Notes: generated by a model from the sequence alone, not told the origin. 64,000 nt of DNA from Streptomyces termitum (GCF_014650175.1 NZ_BMUL01000003.1:372001-436000); one strand, 5' to 3'. Shown: positions 28,677 to 37,311, counted from the stretch's first letter. A program made the numbers and translations.

Positions 28677-29153
28677 TCACGGCTTGCCGCGCTTGCCGCG
28701 CAGCCGTTCGGCGACGGGCTTGAGCGAGGCGTGGAGGTCGTCGAGGGCCTCGGGGGTGAGCCGGTCGATGAAGTGGTCGCGGACCGACTCCACGTGGTGC
28801 GGGGCGACCTGGCGCATGGTCGCCATGCCCTGGTCGGTGAGGACGGCGTAGAGGCCGCGCCGGTCGGACTCGCAGTTCGCGCGCTGGACCAGCCCGGCGT
28901 TCTCCATGCGGGTGATCTGGTGGGAGAGGCGGCTCTTGGACTGGAGGGTGGCGGTGGCGAGGTCGCTCATCCGCAGCCTGCGCTCGGGGGACTCGGAGAG
29001 GTTGACGAGGATCTCGTAGTCGTTCATCGTCAGACCGAAGGGCTGGAGGTCCCGTTCCAGCTGGTGCGTGAGCATCCTCTGGACGTCGAGGAAGGTGCGC
29101 CAGGCGCACTGTTCGGTGTCGGTGAGCCAGGGGGTGGCCGTCTCGGTCTCCAT
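28677..29153 (-). CDS. MarR-family transcriptional regulator
   Basis: This 158-residue winged-helix regulator has the DNA-binding region LRMSDLATATLQSKSRLSHQITRMENAGLVQR and the wing CESDRRGLYAVLTDQG. Length and position (after meaB) agree with S. coelicolor AbsC (SCO5405), a zinc-linked regulator of antibiotic synthesis. I infer that homology from synteny, so no symbol is given. The ATG at 29153 has no ribosome-binding site, and a -10 hexamer ends 6 nt upstream, so the mRNA is probably leaderless. An inverted repeat next to the promoter suggests autoregulation. Confidence 0.88.
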   Translation of the reverse strand: METETATPWLTDTEQCAWRTFLDVQRMLTHQLERDLQPFGLTMNDYEILVNLSESPERRLRMSDLATATLQSKSRLSHQITRMENAGLVQRANCESDRRGLYAVLTDQGMATMRQVAPHHVESVRDHFIDRLTPEALDDLHASLKPVAERLRGKRGKP

Positions 29154-29159
29154 AAGTGG

Positions 29160-29184
29160 ATTCTACCTAAGAAGTTGAATTCTT
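29160..29184 (-). promoter_or_regulatory. Leaderless promoter and operator of the MarR gene
   Basis: On the minus strand the -10 TAGAAT (29160-29165) is separated from the ATG by 6 nt, placing the start of transcription at or next to the start codon. Directly upstream, AAGAA-gttgaa-TTCTT (29169-29184) forms a dyad in the -10/-35 spacer, where a bound MarR dimer would block polymerase. Confidence 0.6.
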
Positions 29185-29270
29185 GACGAAATCTGCGGGG
29201 TGACGCACGGCACCCGGCGACCGCCGCGCCGGAGGGTCCGTCCGGGGCGTCACGATCCGCAGACTACCGC

Positions 29271-30047
29271 TCACAGACCGAAGCGCCGCTGAAGGTCCCC
29301 GAGCTGGCCGGGAAGGCGCGGTACCGCCGCCGCCTGGCCGGAACCGTGTCCCGCGCCGCCCGGCACCCCCGCCTGCGCCGGCGGCGTGCCGATGTTCCGC
29401 TCCGCCATCAGCAGCTCCGTCGACTGGAGCAGCACCGTGCCCGCCCCCACGAACTCGAACTGGTGCTCCTCGCCCGAGGAGCCCCCGATGCCGGTCAGCG
29501 CCCGCACCCCGCCCAGGACGCCCGTCAGATAGCCGTGGTCGTAGTGGTGGCAGGGGGAGGGGCAGTCCGCCCAGCCCACCAGCGCCTGCGGGTCCACCCG
29601 CAGCGGCGGCTCCATGAACACCACCGGCCCGTTCGACGCGGCCACGAACTTCCCCGTGCCGATCAGCGTCACGAAGCCCGGCACGATCGACTGCTTCAGC
29701 GCCAGCGTCGGCTGGTAGGCCAGCAGGTTGCCCGAACGGATCGTCAGGTTGCCCTCGTCCAGGTCGTACGAGTTCACGTCGAAGGCCCGGTCCGCCAGCA
29801 GCATCTTGCCCGAGCCCTCGGCCACCACCCAGTCGCTCGCGTGCAGCGGCGAGTGGAAGGCGGTCCGCACCAGCCGGTCCAGCCGGCCGTGCCCGATCCC
29901 GTTGAACTCGATCCGCCCGTAGTAGGCGATCATCTTGCCCTTCTGGAGGAACCAGGGGGCGCCCTTCAACTCCACGCAGAACGTGTACGCGTTGACGTTG
30001 TCGTCCGACGGCAGGGTGTGCGGATCGTGGATGACAGGGGTGCTCAC
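29271..30047 (-). CDS. AIM24-family protein (third gene of operon)
   Basis: The 258-residue beta-rich protein of the AIM24 family (PF01987) is encoded last in a run of three related genes. Conserved features are KGKMIAYYGRIEF, EGSGKMLLADRA, a central NLLAYQPTL and the C-terminal FEFVGAGTVLLQSTE. The C-terminal 35 residues are a Gly/Ala/Pro linker ending in a basic segment. The GTG at 30047 overlaps the preceding stop codon (GTGA), so translation is coupled. The family has no established enzymatic role; in yeast the homologue is mitochondrial. Confidence 0.82.
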   Translation of the reverse strand: MSTPVIHDPHTLPSDDNVNAYTFCVELKGAPWFLQKGKMIAYYGRIEFNGIGHGRLDRLVRTAFHSPLHASDWVVAEGSGKMLLADRAFDVNSYDLDEGNLTIRSGNLLAYQPTLALKQSIVPGFVTLIGTGKFVAASNGPVVFMEPPLRVDPQALVGWADCPSPCHHYDHGYLTGVLGGVRALTGIGGSSGEEHQFEFVGAGTVLLQSTELLMAERNIGTPPAQAGVPGGAGHGSGQAAAVPRLPGQLGDLQRRFGL

Positions 30048-30694
30048 AGCTTCTCCTCCGACGCCTGGACGTACACCGCGCCGCTGCCGCTCAGCTCCAG
30101 CTGGAACGCCTCGCCCGAACCGCGGCCCACCATGTCCCGCCAGCCCAGCGCCGCCGAGAGCTTGTTCCGCACGTCGCCCCGGTGGGCCACGTACGCCTGC
30201 GGGTCCACGTGCACCGGCCGGCCCGGCGCGATCGGCAGCTCGATCACGCCGCCGTGCGCCATCACCGCCACCGCGCCGTGCCCCTTGAGGGTCGTGGTGA
30301 ACAGGCCCTGTCCGGTCACCTGACCGCGCACCAGCCCCATCACCCCGCCCTGCGAGCCCATGAACATGGTCCCCTGCTCCAGGGTCCCGTCGAAGGCCAG
30401 CAGCCGGTCCGCCTCCACGTACAGGGTCTCGCCGGACAGCGTGACCACCTGCACGTGGTGGCCGCCGTGCCCGAACATCACCGTGCCGCTGCCCTCCACC
30501 GTCATCAGCGGCGTCGCCTCGCCCGCCACCCGGCGGCCGATCATCGACATCACGCCGCCCTGGCCGCCGGTCACGCTCGGCGTGAACGACACCTCGCCCC
30601 GGTAGGCGATCATCGCGCCGCGCTGGCTGAACAGGCGCTGCCCCGGCACCACCGTCGCCTCGATCATCTTCGAATTGACCTCGCGGAACGCCAT
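30044..30694 (-). CDS. AIM24-family protein (second gene of operon)
   Basis: The 216-residue AIM24-family protein starts MAFREVNSKMIEATVVPGQ, with the pattern RGAMIAYRGEVSF, then EGSGTVMFG, GLFTTTLKGHGAV and ELSGSGAVYVQASE. Compared with its neighbours it has more Gly/Met in the loop GGQGGVMSMIG. The ATG at 30694 has GGGGAG 5 nt upstream. It overlaps the next gene by 4 nt and lies 88 nt downstream of the first gene, so the three form a probable operon. The function is unknown. Confidence 0.82.
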   Translation of the reverse strand: MAFREVNSKMIEATVVPGQRLFSQRGAMIAYRGEVSFTPSVTGGQGGVMSMIGRRVAGEATPLMTVEGSGTVMFGHGGHHVQVVTLSGETLYVEADRLLAFDGTLEQGTMFMGSQGGVMGLVRGQVTGQGLFTTTLKGHGAVAVMAHGGVIELPIAPGRPVHVDPQAYVAHRGDVRNKLSAALGWRDMVGRGSGEAFQLELSGSGAVYVQASEEKL

Positions 30695-30782
30695 CAGTAC
30701 TCCCCGTTCGCTTCCCCGCCCGCGCGGCGCGGAGGTGCGGCTGTCGTCGTCCTCTGCGGCCCGGTGGCCGCGCGTGCGACGC

Positions 30783-31421
30783 TCACACGTCACCCCCGAC
30801 CGTGTTCCGCTCACTGGGCTGGACGTAGACGAGCCCGTCGCCCTCGAAGCGGATCTGGAAGGCCTCGCCGCCGCCCTCGCCGAGCAGCGTGCGGAAGGTC
30901 ACACCCGACTGGAAGTGCTGCTGGAGGTTGCCCTGGTGGGCCACGTACGCCCCCGGGTCGACCGAGAGCGGGTACTGCGGGGTCACCCGCAGGATCGTCG
31001 CGGGCCCGTCGGACATGATCGCCGCCTGGCCGCTGCCCTCCACCGTCGTGGTGAACAGCCCGTTGCCGGTCGCGCCGCCGCGCAGCCCGGTGAAGGTCGT
31101 GCCGGTGCGCAGCCCGGCGTCCGCGCAGAGCAGGTTGCTCGCCTCCACCCACAGCTTGTCGCCGTGCAGCCGTACGAGGTTGATCTCGGAGGCCCGGTCG
31201 GCGAACCAGCAGGTCCCCTGGCCCCTGACCTCCATCACCTCCATCTGCTCACCCGTCAGCCGCCGGGTCACCATCCCCCGCAGCCCCTCACCCCCGCCGG
31301 TCATCTTCTTGAACGCCATCTGCCCGTCGTAGGCGACCATCGAGCCGTTCTTCGCCTTCACGGCGTCGCCGGTCATCGTCACGGCGAGCACCCTGCTGCC
31401 CTGGAGTCGGAACGTAGCCAC
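30783..31421 (-). CDS. AIM24-family protein (first gene of operon)
   Basis: The 212-residue AIM24-family protein starts [19 protein letters not shown]. Repeated motifs with its two neighbours are [42 protein letters not shown] and [14 protein letters not shown]. The GTG at 31421 is the most likely start. The 111-nt gap to the divergent DUF3817 gene must contain promoters for both. The three-gene family probably arose by tandem duplication, and the copies have since diverged strongly. Confidence 0.82.
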   Translation of the reverse strand: MATFRLQGSRVLAVTMTGDAVKAKNGSMVAYDGQMAFKKMTGGGEGLRGMVTRRLTGEQMEVMEVRGQGTCWFADRASEINLVRLHGDKLWVEASNLLCADAGLRTGTTFTGLRGGATGNGLFTTTVEGSGQAAIMSDGPATILRVTPQYPLSVDPGAYVAHQGNLQQHFQSGVTFRTLLGEGGGEAFQIRFEGDGLVYVQPSERNTVGGDV

Positions 31422-31532
31422 GGGCCGAAGGTAGCGGGGACCCGGCTAAAGAGACAGCAAAGTCGGCGTGCACAATGGACGGGCCCGCCCTTGTGCATCC
31501 GTTCACAAGATCGAACGAAGGTGATTCCCTCC

Positions 31533-31877
31533 GTGGACATCAAGACCGCTTCCTCCCTCCACCGGCTCCGGCTCGTCTCCGCCCCGGAGGCCGTGTCGTT
31601 CCTGCTGCTGCTCGTCTGCTCGGTGCTCAAGCGGACGACGGACTTCAACGCGGTGCCGGTCATGGGGGCGATCCACGGCATCCTCTTCGTGCTGTACGTG
31701 CTCTTCTGGCTCGACGCCTGGAACCGCACCAAGTGGAGCTTCGGCACCGCCGCGCTCTACTTCGTCCTCTCGGTGCTGCCGCTGGGCGGCTTCTACGCCG
31801 AGCGGAAGCTGAAGCGCGAGGCGCAGGACGCGGTCATCGCCTCCCGCGCGCGCCGCGAGGGCACGGTGAACGCGTGA
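31533..31877 (+). CDS. DUF3817 membrane protein
   Basis: This 114-residue protein has three predicted transmembrane segments and the DUF3817 signatures [34 protein letters not shown], and [15 protein letters not shown] at its basic C-terminus. GTG 31533 matches the family N-terminus; an in-frame GTG at 31521 is also possible. Its stop codon overlaps the start of the broken thiamine-binding-protein gene. A second DUF3817 gene is at 40541-40873. The function is unknown. Confidence 0.85.
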   Translation: MDIKTASSLHRLRLVSAPEAVSFLLLLVCSVLKRTTDFNAVPVMGAIHGILFVLYVLFWLDAWNRTKWSFGTAALYFVLSVLPLGGFYAERKLKREAQDAVIASRARREGTVNA

Positions 31878-32198
31878 TCGTCGCCTTCTCCGTCACCCCG
31901 CTCGGCGTGGGCGAGGAGGTCGGGGAGCACGTCGCCGACGCCGTCCGCGTCGTCCGCGAGTCCGGCCTGCCGAACCGCACCGACGCCATGTTCACCTCGG
32001 TCGAGGGCTGGGGGCACCTCCCGGGCCGCTAGGCCCAGGGGGAGGGACGAGGTCATGGACGTTGTGAAGCGCGCCGTCGCCGCCGTCGAGGCCCGCGCCC
32101 CGCGCGTCTCCCTCGTCCTCAAGGCCGACGTCCGCCCCGGCGTCACCGACGGCCTCACCTCCAAGGTCGAGACGGTCGAGCGCCACCTCGGCGCCTGA
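31874..32198 (+). pseudogene. Thiamine-binding protein (MTH1187/YkoF-type), disrupted
   Basis: The first part (31874-32032, GTG start, GTGA overlap with the upstream stop) encodes [13 protein letters not shown] through [10 protein letters not shown] and then runs into WGHLPGR and a stop. The second part continues in the +1 frame from ATG 32055: [16 protein letters not shown] through [11 protein letters not shown], ending at TGA 32198. Together they cover the expected roughly 95-residue protein. Between them lies a 37-nt palindromic repeat (32008-32044) that replaces about 6 nt of coding sequence, giving a net +31 frame change. Intact homologues of the MTH1187 family bind thiamine or related ligands. 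A sequencing error cannot explain an insertion of this size. Confidence 0.8.
32008..32044. repeat. Palindromic interspersed repeat inserted in a coding region
   Basis: The element starts CTGGGGGCACCTCCCGGGCC, followed by GCTA and then GGCCCAGGGGGAG. It can fold through GGGCC/GGCCC and outer CTCCC/GGGAG pairs. It resembles a family of short palindromic repeats that I recall as common between Streptomyces genes; a related copy lies upstream of scy. Here it interrupts a reading frame. Confidence 0.65.
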
Positions 32199-32221
32199 CC
32201 CCGTCCGTCCCGGCGTTTCCC

Positions 32222-32249
32222 GAAGCCCCCGGCCCCCGCCGGGGGCTTC
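32222..32249 (+). terminator. Terminator after the DUF3817/thiamine-binding unit
   Basis: Perfect 12-nt arms (32222-32233 and 32238-32249) with a CCCC loop lie 24 nt past the last stop codon. The remaining 205 nt up to the glycan synthase gene hold no gene. They include a second dyad just before that gene, GATcTCCCC/GGGGATATC with a TTTTGT loop at 32403-32426, which could act in its leader. Confidence 0.82.
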
Positions 32250-32454
32250 GCGCGTTCCCCGGCCCTCCCCGGTCTTCACCGCGCCGCCACCGCGCCGCCG
32301 CACCCGGCCGCCCGACGGGCCGTCACGTACCCGATGCGGCGATCGGGTGGACGCGGGCGGTGGAACGCCCTCACTCGGAGCACTCCAGTCGACACACCGG
32401 AAGATCTCCCCTTTTGTGGGGATATCGACCCGATCGACGACAGCGGGAGGCACC

Positions 32455-34293
32455 GTGCGGCCGGGAGGCTACGACTACGACACCTACAGCCGGCTCGCCG
32501 GTCCCCTCACGGAACCGGGCACGGCCGACTACAAGGTGCAGTACACGAGTCTGCTCTCGAAGGAACCGCACCGAATACGAGCCGTCCTCCTCATGACGCT
32601 CGCCCCCGTCCTCTCCGCCGTCCTCCTCGCCTACCTGGTCTGGCCCACCCACTGGACCGTCCGCGAGGGCGACGACACCTGGCGGGTGCCGTACGACACC
32701 GTGATGCTCGTGTCGATCGGCCTCATCTGCCTCTTCATGCTGGTGAACGTCACCTCGATCGCCCACGCGACCATGATCGCCCGCGACCCCGTCCCCGTGT
32801 ACCCCGAGCGGGGCACCCGGGTCGCCTTCCTCACCACCTACGTGCCCGGCAAGGAACCCCTCGCCATGGTCCGCGCGACCCTGGAGGCCGCCGTCCGGCT
32901 CCGGCACGACGGCACCCTGCACGTCTGGCTCCTCGACGAGGGCGACAGCCCCGAGGCCAAGGCCCTCTGCGCCGAGCTCGGCGTCCACCACTTCACCCGG
33001 GCCGGCGTCCCCGAGTGGAACCGGAAGAAGGGCCCCCACAAGGCCCGCACCAAGCACGGCAACTACAACGCCTGGCTCGCCATGCACGGCGACGACTACG
33101 CCTTCTTCGCCTCGGTCGACACCGACCACGTGCCGCTCCCCGGCTTCCTGGAGCGCATGCTCGGCTACTTCCGCGACCCCGACACCGCCTTCGTCGTCGG
33201 CCCCCAGGTCTACGGCAACTACACCGGCGCCGTCACCAAGGCCGCCGAGTCCCAGCAGTTCCTCTTCCACGCCCTCATCCAGCGGGCCGGGAACCGCTAC
33301 CGCGCCCCCATGTTCGTCGGCACCAACAACGTCGTCCGCATCGCCGCCCTCAAGCAGATCGGCGGCCTGTACGACTCCATCACCGAGGACATGGCCACCG
33401 GCTTCGAACTGCACCGCCGCCGCAACCCCGCCACCGGCCGCCACTGGCGCTCCGTCTACACCCCCGACGTCCTCGCCGTCGGCGAGGGCCCGGCCTCCTG
33501 GACCGACTTCTTCACCCAGCAGCTCCGCTGGTCCCGCGGCACCTACGAGACGATCATCAAGCAGTGGTGGAAGGCGCCGTTCAGCATGCCGCCCGGCCGC
33601 CTCCTCAACTACACCCTGATGCTCGTCTACTACCCGATGACGGCCGTCAACTGGCTCCTCGGCATCCTCAGCTGCGTCCTCTTCCTGTGGCTGGGCGCCT
33701 CCGGCACCCAGGTCTCCTCCCAGGTCTGGCTCATGATCTACAGCGACGCCGTCGCCCTCCAGATCGGCCTCTACCTCTGGAACCGCCGCCACAACGTCTC
33801 CCCGCACGAACCCGAGGGCTCCGGCGGCCTCGCCGGCATGGTGATGTCCGCGCTCTCCGCGCCCATCTACCTCAAGTCCCTCGGCTCGGCGCTGCTGCGC
33901 ACCCGCGGCCGCTTCGTCGTCACCCCCAAGGGCGGCGCCGCCAGCCCCGACCGCGTCCTCACCTTCCGCATCCACCTCTACTGGGCGGCCGTGCTCGTCG
34001 CCTCCCTGGCGGCCTCCGTCCACTACGGCCACACCCACGCCGCCATGCGCACCTGGGCGGTCCTCGCCCTCGTCATCTCCCTCGCCCCGATCACCGTCTG
34101 GGCCTGGACCACCCTGCGCGACCGGCGCGCCCGCACCGTTCGCGACCGGGCCCGCGCCCGCACCCGCGCCCGCCGGCTCGCCCGCGCCCGCCGCGCCTTC
34201 GAGCAGCGCACCGTACCGCCCATGCCGCAGTTCCCGCCGCTGCCGCCGCACCCGCCCGCCACCACCGCCCCCACGACGACCGGAGGGAACTGA
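32455..34293 (+). CDS. cslA: CslA-type family 2 glycosyltransferase (cellulose synthase-like)
   Basis: This membrane glycan synthase has 612 residues. Two transmembrane segments precede the catalytic domain, and about four to five follow it. Processive GT2 motifs are present: WLLDEGDS (first Asp), ASVDTDHVP (DxD), SITEDMATG (TED) and QQLRWSRG (QxxRW). No PilZ domain is visible; the C-terminus is Arg/Ala- and then Pro-rich. GTG 32455 has GGGAGG 4 nt upstream. The next gene, a GlxA-type oxidase, follows after 3 nt. In S. coelicolor and S. lividans the cslA-glxA pair makes the tip-associated beta-glucan needed for hyphal growth and aerial development. It is assigned by motifs and gene pairing. 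Confidence 0.9.
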   Translation: MRPGGYDYDTYSRLAGPLTEPGTADYKVQYTSLLSKEPHRIRAVLLMTLAPVLSAVLLAYLVWPTHWTVREGDDTWRVPYDTVMLVSIGLICLFMLVNVTSIAHATMIARDPVPVYPERGTRVAFLTTYVPGKEPLAMVRATLEAAVRLRHDGTLHVWLLDEGDSPEAKALCAELGVHHFTRAGVPEWNRKKGPHKARTKHGNYNAWLAMHGDDYAFFASVDTDHVPLPGFLERMLGYFRDPDTAFVVGPQVYGNYTGAVTKAAESQQFLFHALIQRAGNRYRAPMFVGTNNVVRIAALKQIGGLYDSITEDMATGFELHRRRNPATGRHWRSVYTPDVLAVGEGPASWTDFFTQQLRWSRGTYETIIKQWWKAPFSMPPGRLLNYTLMLVYYPMTAVNWLLGILSCVLFLWLGASGTQVSSQVWLMIYSDAVALQIGLYLWNRRHNVSPHEPEGSGGLAGMVMSALSAPIYLKSLGSALLRTRGRFVVTPKGGAASPDRVLTFRIHLYWAAVLVASLAASVHYGHTHAAMRTWAVLALVISLAPITVWAWTTLRDRRARTVRDRARARTRARRLARARRAFEQRTVPPMPQFPPLPPHPPATTAPTTTGGN

Positions 34294-34296
34294 GCC

Positions 34297-36282
34297 ATGG
34301 CCTACCGGCCGTCGAAGAAGTTCAAGAAGACCCTGCTCGGCAGCGGAGCCGTCCTCGTCCTCGCGGCGCTCAACGCCCCCGCCGCCGTCTCCTTCGCCTC
34401 GGAGCGCTACCACGCCTACAAGATCGCCCAGCCCGACTACCAGAAGAAGTACGGCTCCTGGACCGGCGTCTCCGTCCCCGACGGCGCCCGCGTCAACGCC
34501 ATCCACGCCGCCCTCCTGCGCACCGGCAAGGTGCTGCTGATCGCCGGCTCCGGCAACAACCAGAAGAACTTCGACGCGGGCACCTTCGACACCGTCCTGT
34601 GGGACCCGGTCAAGAACACCTTCAAGAAGATCCCCACCCCCGAGGACTTCTTCTGCGCCGGCCACAGCCAGCTCCCCGACGGCCGCCTCCTGGTGGCCGG
34701 CGGCACCGCCCGCTACGAGGTCCTCGACGGCGGGGTGAAGAAGGCCGGCGGCGGCATGCGGGTCAAGAACGAGAGCCCCGACAAGGCCGTCACCCTCAAG
34801 AAGGGCACCCGCTTCCGCTCCCCGTCCGGCGTCGAGTACGTCACCACCACCGACGTCACCGTCCCCAAGGCCAAGCGCGAGTTCGAGATCTCGTACTTCA
34901 AGACCGGCCAGATGAAGCCCTGGAAGACCAAGGTCACCGCCGCCGAGGCCCGCGTCTTCGTCGAGGCCGTCGAGGAGGGCCCGCAGGCCCTCACCACCGA
35001 GGCCGCCCAGTACGAGGTCGTCGGCCTCAAGGGCGAGGACGCCGACAACGTCTACGGCCTCGCCCAGAAGCTCACCACCGAGAAGCAGGACTTCCAGGGC
35101 ATCAAGTCGGCCTACGAGTTCGACCCGAAGGCGGAGAAGTACGTCCCCGTCGCCCCCATGAAGGACGCCCGCTGGTACCCGACCCTCGTCGGCCTCCAGG
35201 ACGGCCGGGTCCTCGCCGTCTCCGGCCTCAACGACGTCGGCGACGTCGTCCCCGGCGACAACGAGATCTACGACCCCGCCACCAAGAAGTGGACCAAGGG
35301 CCCCTTCCGCTACTTCCCCACCTACCCCTCCCTCTTCCTCACCAAGGGCGGACAGCTCCTCTACACCGGCTCCAACGCCGGCTACGGCCCCGCCGACAAG
35401 GGCCGCGCCCCCGGCCTGTGGGACCTCAAGAGCAACACCTTCACCAAGCTCCCCGGCCTCACCGACCCCGACCAGCTGGAGACCTCCGCCTCCCTGATCC
35501 TGCCGCCCGCGCAGGACCAGAAGGTCATGGTCCTCGGCGGCGGCGGCGTCGGCGAGTCCGCCAAGTCCACCGCCCGCACCGCCATCGTCGACCTCGGCCA
35601 GGAGACCCCCTCCTTCAAGGACGGCCCCCCGCTCCCGCAGGGCACCCGCTACCTCAGCAGCGTCCTGCTCCCCGACGACACCGTCTTCACCACCGGCGGC
35701 TCCCGCGACTACCGCGGACGCAGCGGCAGCGACATCCTCAAGGCCCAGTTCTACGACCCCGCCGCCAACGCCTTCGCCGAGGCGGCCGAGCCCACCGTCG
35801 GCCGCAACTACCACTCCGAGGCCCTGCTCCTCCCCGACGGGCGCGTCGCCACCTTCGGCTCCGACCCCCTCTTCGACGACAAGGACAACACCAAGCTCGG
35901 CACCTTCGAGCAGCGCATCGAGGTCTTCACCCCGCCCTACCTCCACCGGGCCGGCGCGAACCGGCCCTCCCTCGGCAAGGGCCCCGAGGCGCTCGACGAG
36001 AACGGCCGCGCCACCTTCACCACCCCCGACGCCGGCCGCATCGCCAAGGCCCGCCTCATGCGCCCCAGCGCCGTCACCCACACCACCGACGTCGAGCAGC
36101 GCTCGATCGCGCTGGGCCTCACCCGGAGCGCCGACGGCCGCACCGTCACCGTCGACGCCCCCGAGGACCCCAGCCTCGTCCCGCCCGGCTGGTACATGCT
36201 CTTCGTCACCGACCGGGACGGCATCCCGTCCGAGGCCACCTGGATCCAGGTGAAGGGCAAGCCGGCCGCGGAGACCGGGTGA
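34297..36282 (+). CDS. glxA: GlxA-type copper radical oxidase
   Basis: This 661-residue galactose-oxidase/kelch-fold enzyme is membrane-tethered by an N-terminal segment (about residues 12-33) and acts outside the cell on the CslA-made glycan. The mononuclear copper site can be traced. Cys120 in DFFCAGHSQ would crosslink Tyr294 in ARWYPT, next to the stacking Trp293. Tyr505 and His506 in NYHSEALLLPDG, and His595 in AVTHTTD, are the other ligands. A C-terminal Ig-like domain (DUF1929) ends the protein. The ATG at 34297 lies 3 nt after cslA, so the two genes are one operon. Maturation requires copper delivery, known for S. lividans GlxA; no copper chaperone gene is nearby here. Confidence 0.92.
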   Translation: MAYRPSKKFKKTLLGSGAVLVLAALNAPAAVSFASERYHAYKIAQPDYQKKYGSWTGVSVPDGARVNAIHAALLRTGKVLLIAGSGNNQKNFDAGTFDTVLWDPVKNTFKKIPTPEDFFCAGHSQLPDGRLLVAGGTARYEVLDGGVKKAGGGMRVKNESPDKAVTLKKGTRFRSPSGVEYVTTTDVTVPKAKREFEISYFKTGQMKPWKTKVTAAEARVFVEAVEEGPQALTTEAAQYEVVGLKGEDADNVYGLAQKLTTEKQDFQGIKSAYEFDPKAEKYVPVAPMKDARWYPTLVGLQDGRVLAVSGLNDVGDVVPGDNEIYDPATKKWTKGPFRYFPTYPSLFLTKGGQLLYTGSNAGYGPADKGRAPGLWDLKSNTFTKLPGLTDPDQLETSASLILPPAQDQKVMVLGGGGVGESAKSTARTAIVDLGQETPSFKDGPPLPQGTRYLSSVLLPDDTVFTTGGSRDYRGRSGSDILKAQFYDPAANAFAEAAEPTVGRNYHSEALLLPDGRVATFGSDPLFDDKDNTKLGTFEQRIEVFTPPYLHRAGANRPSLGKGPEALDENGRATFTTPDAGRIAKARLMRPSAVTHTTDVEQRSIALGLTRSADGRTVTVDAPEDPSLVPPGWYMLFVTDRDGIPSEATWIQVKGKPAAETG

Positions 36283-36288
36283 AGCCGC

Positions 36289-37311
36289 TCAGGAACCGGC
36301 CCGGCGGGCCAGCCCGAGGGCGTACTCCGGCCACCAGGTCCCCGCGGCCGGACCGCCCCGGCACTGCCCGTCCGAATCCCCCGGACGCTTGATCCACAGG
36401 TACGCGTCCACCAGCGCGTCCCCGGTCCGGTCCGTCGGCGGCACGCCGAGCGACCGGCCCGGGGGATTGCACCAGGCCTCCGCCCGGTCCCCCGGGAGGG
36501 GGCCCGCGCCGTTCCTGCTCGTGTCGATCGTGAAGTGCATCCCGTCCAGCAGCCCCGACAGCGTCGCCCCGAAGTCCCGCACCGCCGCGTTCGTCTGGAA
36601 GTTCGACACGTTCAGCGAGAAGCCGTCCGCGCGGGCGATCCCCGCCCGCCGCAGCGGCTCCACCAGCTTCCCCGGATCGTCGATCCACGCCGGGTTCCCC
36701 GCGTCCAGGTAGACCCGCGTCCCCGGCTGCCGCTTCAGCCGCTCGATCGCCTCCGACAGGAGCTGGAGCCGCTCCCCGTGGTACTGCTCCGGCGTGCAGC
36801 CGTCCACCACGTGCGGCACCGCGTCCGGCTCCAGGACCACCACCGCCTTCGCGTCCCCGAGCGCCGACGCGAAGGCGTCCACCCACGCCCGGTACGCCTG
36901 CCCGTCGTGCGCCCCGCCCGCCGAGTACATCCCGCAGTCGCGGTGCGGGATGTTGTACGCCACGAAGACCGCCGTCCGCTTCTCCGCCGCCGCGCCCGCC
37001 ACCGCCCGCCGGATCTCCGGCACCGGGTCGTCGCCCGCCGGCCAGTCCGCCACCGGCTGGTCCGCGATCCGCCGCAGCACCCGGGCGTCCTCCGCCCGGC
37101 CCTCCGACTCGTACCGGCGCACCTGCCGCGCCGCGTCGCTCTGCGGATCGACCCAGAACGGCGACCCCCCGGTCGGCCCCGGCGGCACGCCCCCCGACGC
37201 GGCGGGCGGCCCCACCGGCGACGGGGCGGGCTCCTCGGCGGAACAGCCGGCGCCGGCCAGCAGCAGGACGGCCGCGAGGGCGGCGGCGGTGACGGTGGTA
37301 CGGCGGGACAT
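36289..37311 (-). CDS. GH6 endoglucanase-like lipoprotein
   Basis: This 340-residue family 6 glycoside hydrolase has a lipoprotein signal (hydrophobic run then LLLAGAGCSAEE; lipobox Cys near residue 23). A short Pro/Gly linker precedes the barrel. Conserved motifs include FVAYNIPHRDCGMYSAGGA, in which the Asp lies on the catalytic loop, VVLEPDAVPH with the putative general acid Asp, and LDAGNPAWI. The gene is convergent with glxA, only 6 nt from its stop. In S. coelicolor a GH6 gene likewise accompanies cslA-glxA (called cslZ). It probably trims or releases the CslA glycan. The ATG at 37311 follows GGGGGCC. Confidence 0.9.
   Translation of the reverse strand: MSRRTTVTAAALAAVLLLAGAGCSAEEPAPSPVGPPAASGGVPPGPTGGSPFWVDPQSDAARQVRRYESEGRAEDARVLRRIADQPVADWPAGDDPVPEIRRAVAGAAAEKRTAVFVAYNIPHRDCGMYSAGGAHDGQAYRAWVDAFASALGDAKAVVVLEPDAVPHVVDGCTPEQYHGERLQLLSEAIERLKRQPGTRVYLDAGNPAWIDDPGKLVEPLRRAGIARADGFSLNVSNFQTNAAVRDFGATLSGLLDGMHFTIDTSRNGAGPLPGDRAEAWCNPPGRSLGVPPTDRTGDALVDAYLWIKRPGDSDGQCRGGPAAGTWWPEYALGLARRAGS

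Noticed and set aside
32008..32044. Reading the palindrome in the thiamine-binding gene as a normal terminator after a short gene
   Set aside because: Conserved coding sequence resumes right after it in another frame and completes the family domain, so it interrupts a gene rather than ending one.
32334..36392. Long overlapping frames on both strands across cslA-glxA
   Set aside because: They are GC-driven shadows rich in Arg and Pro; the plus-strand frames with GT2 and copper-oxidase motifs account for the region.
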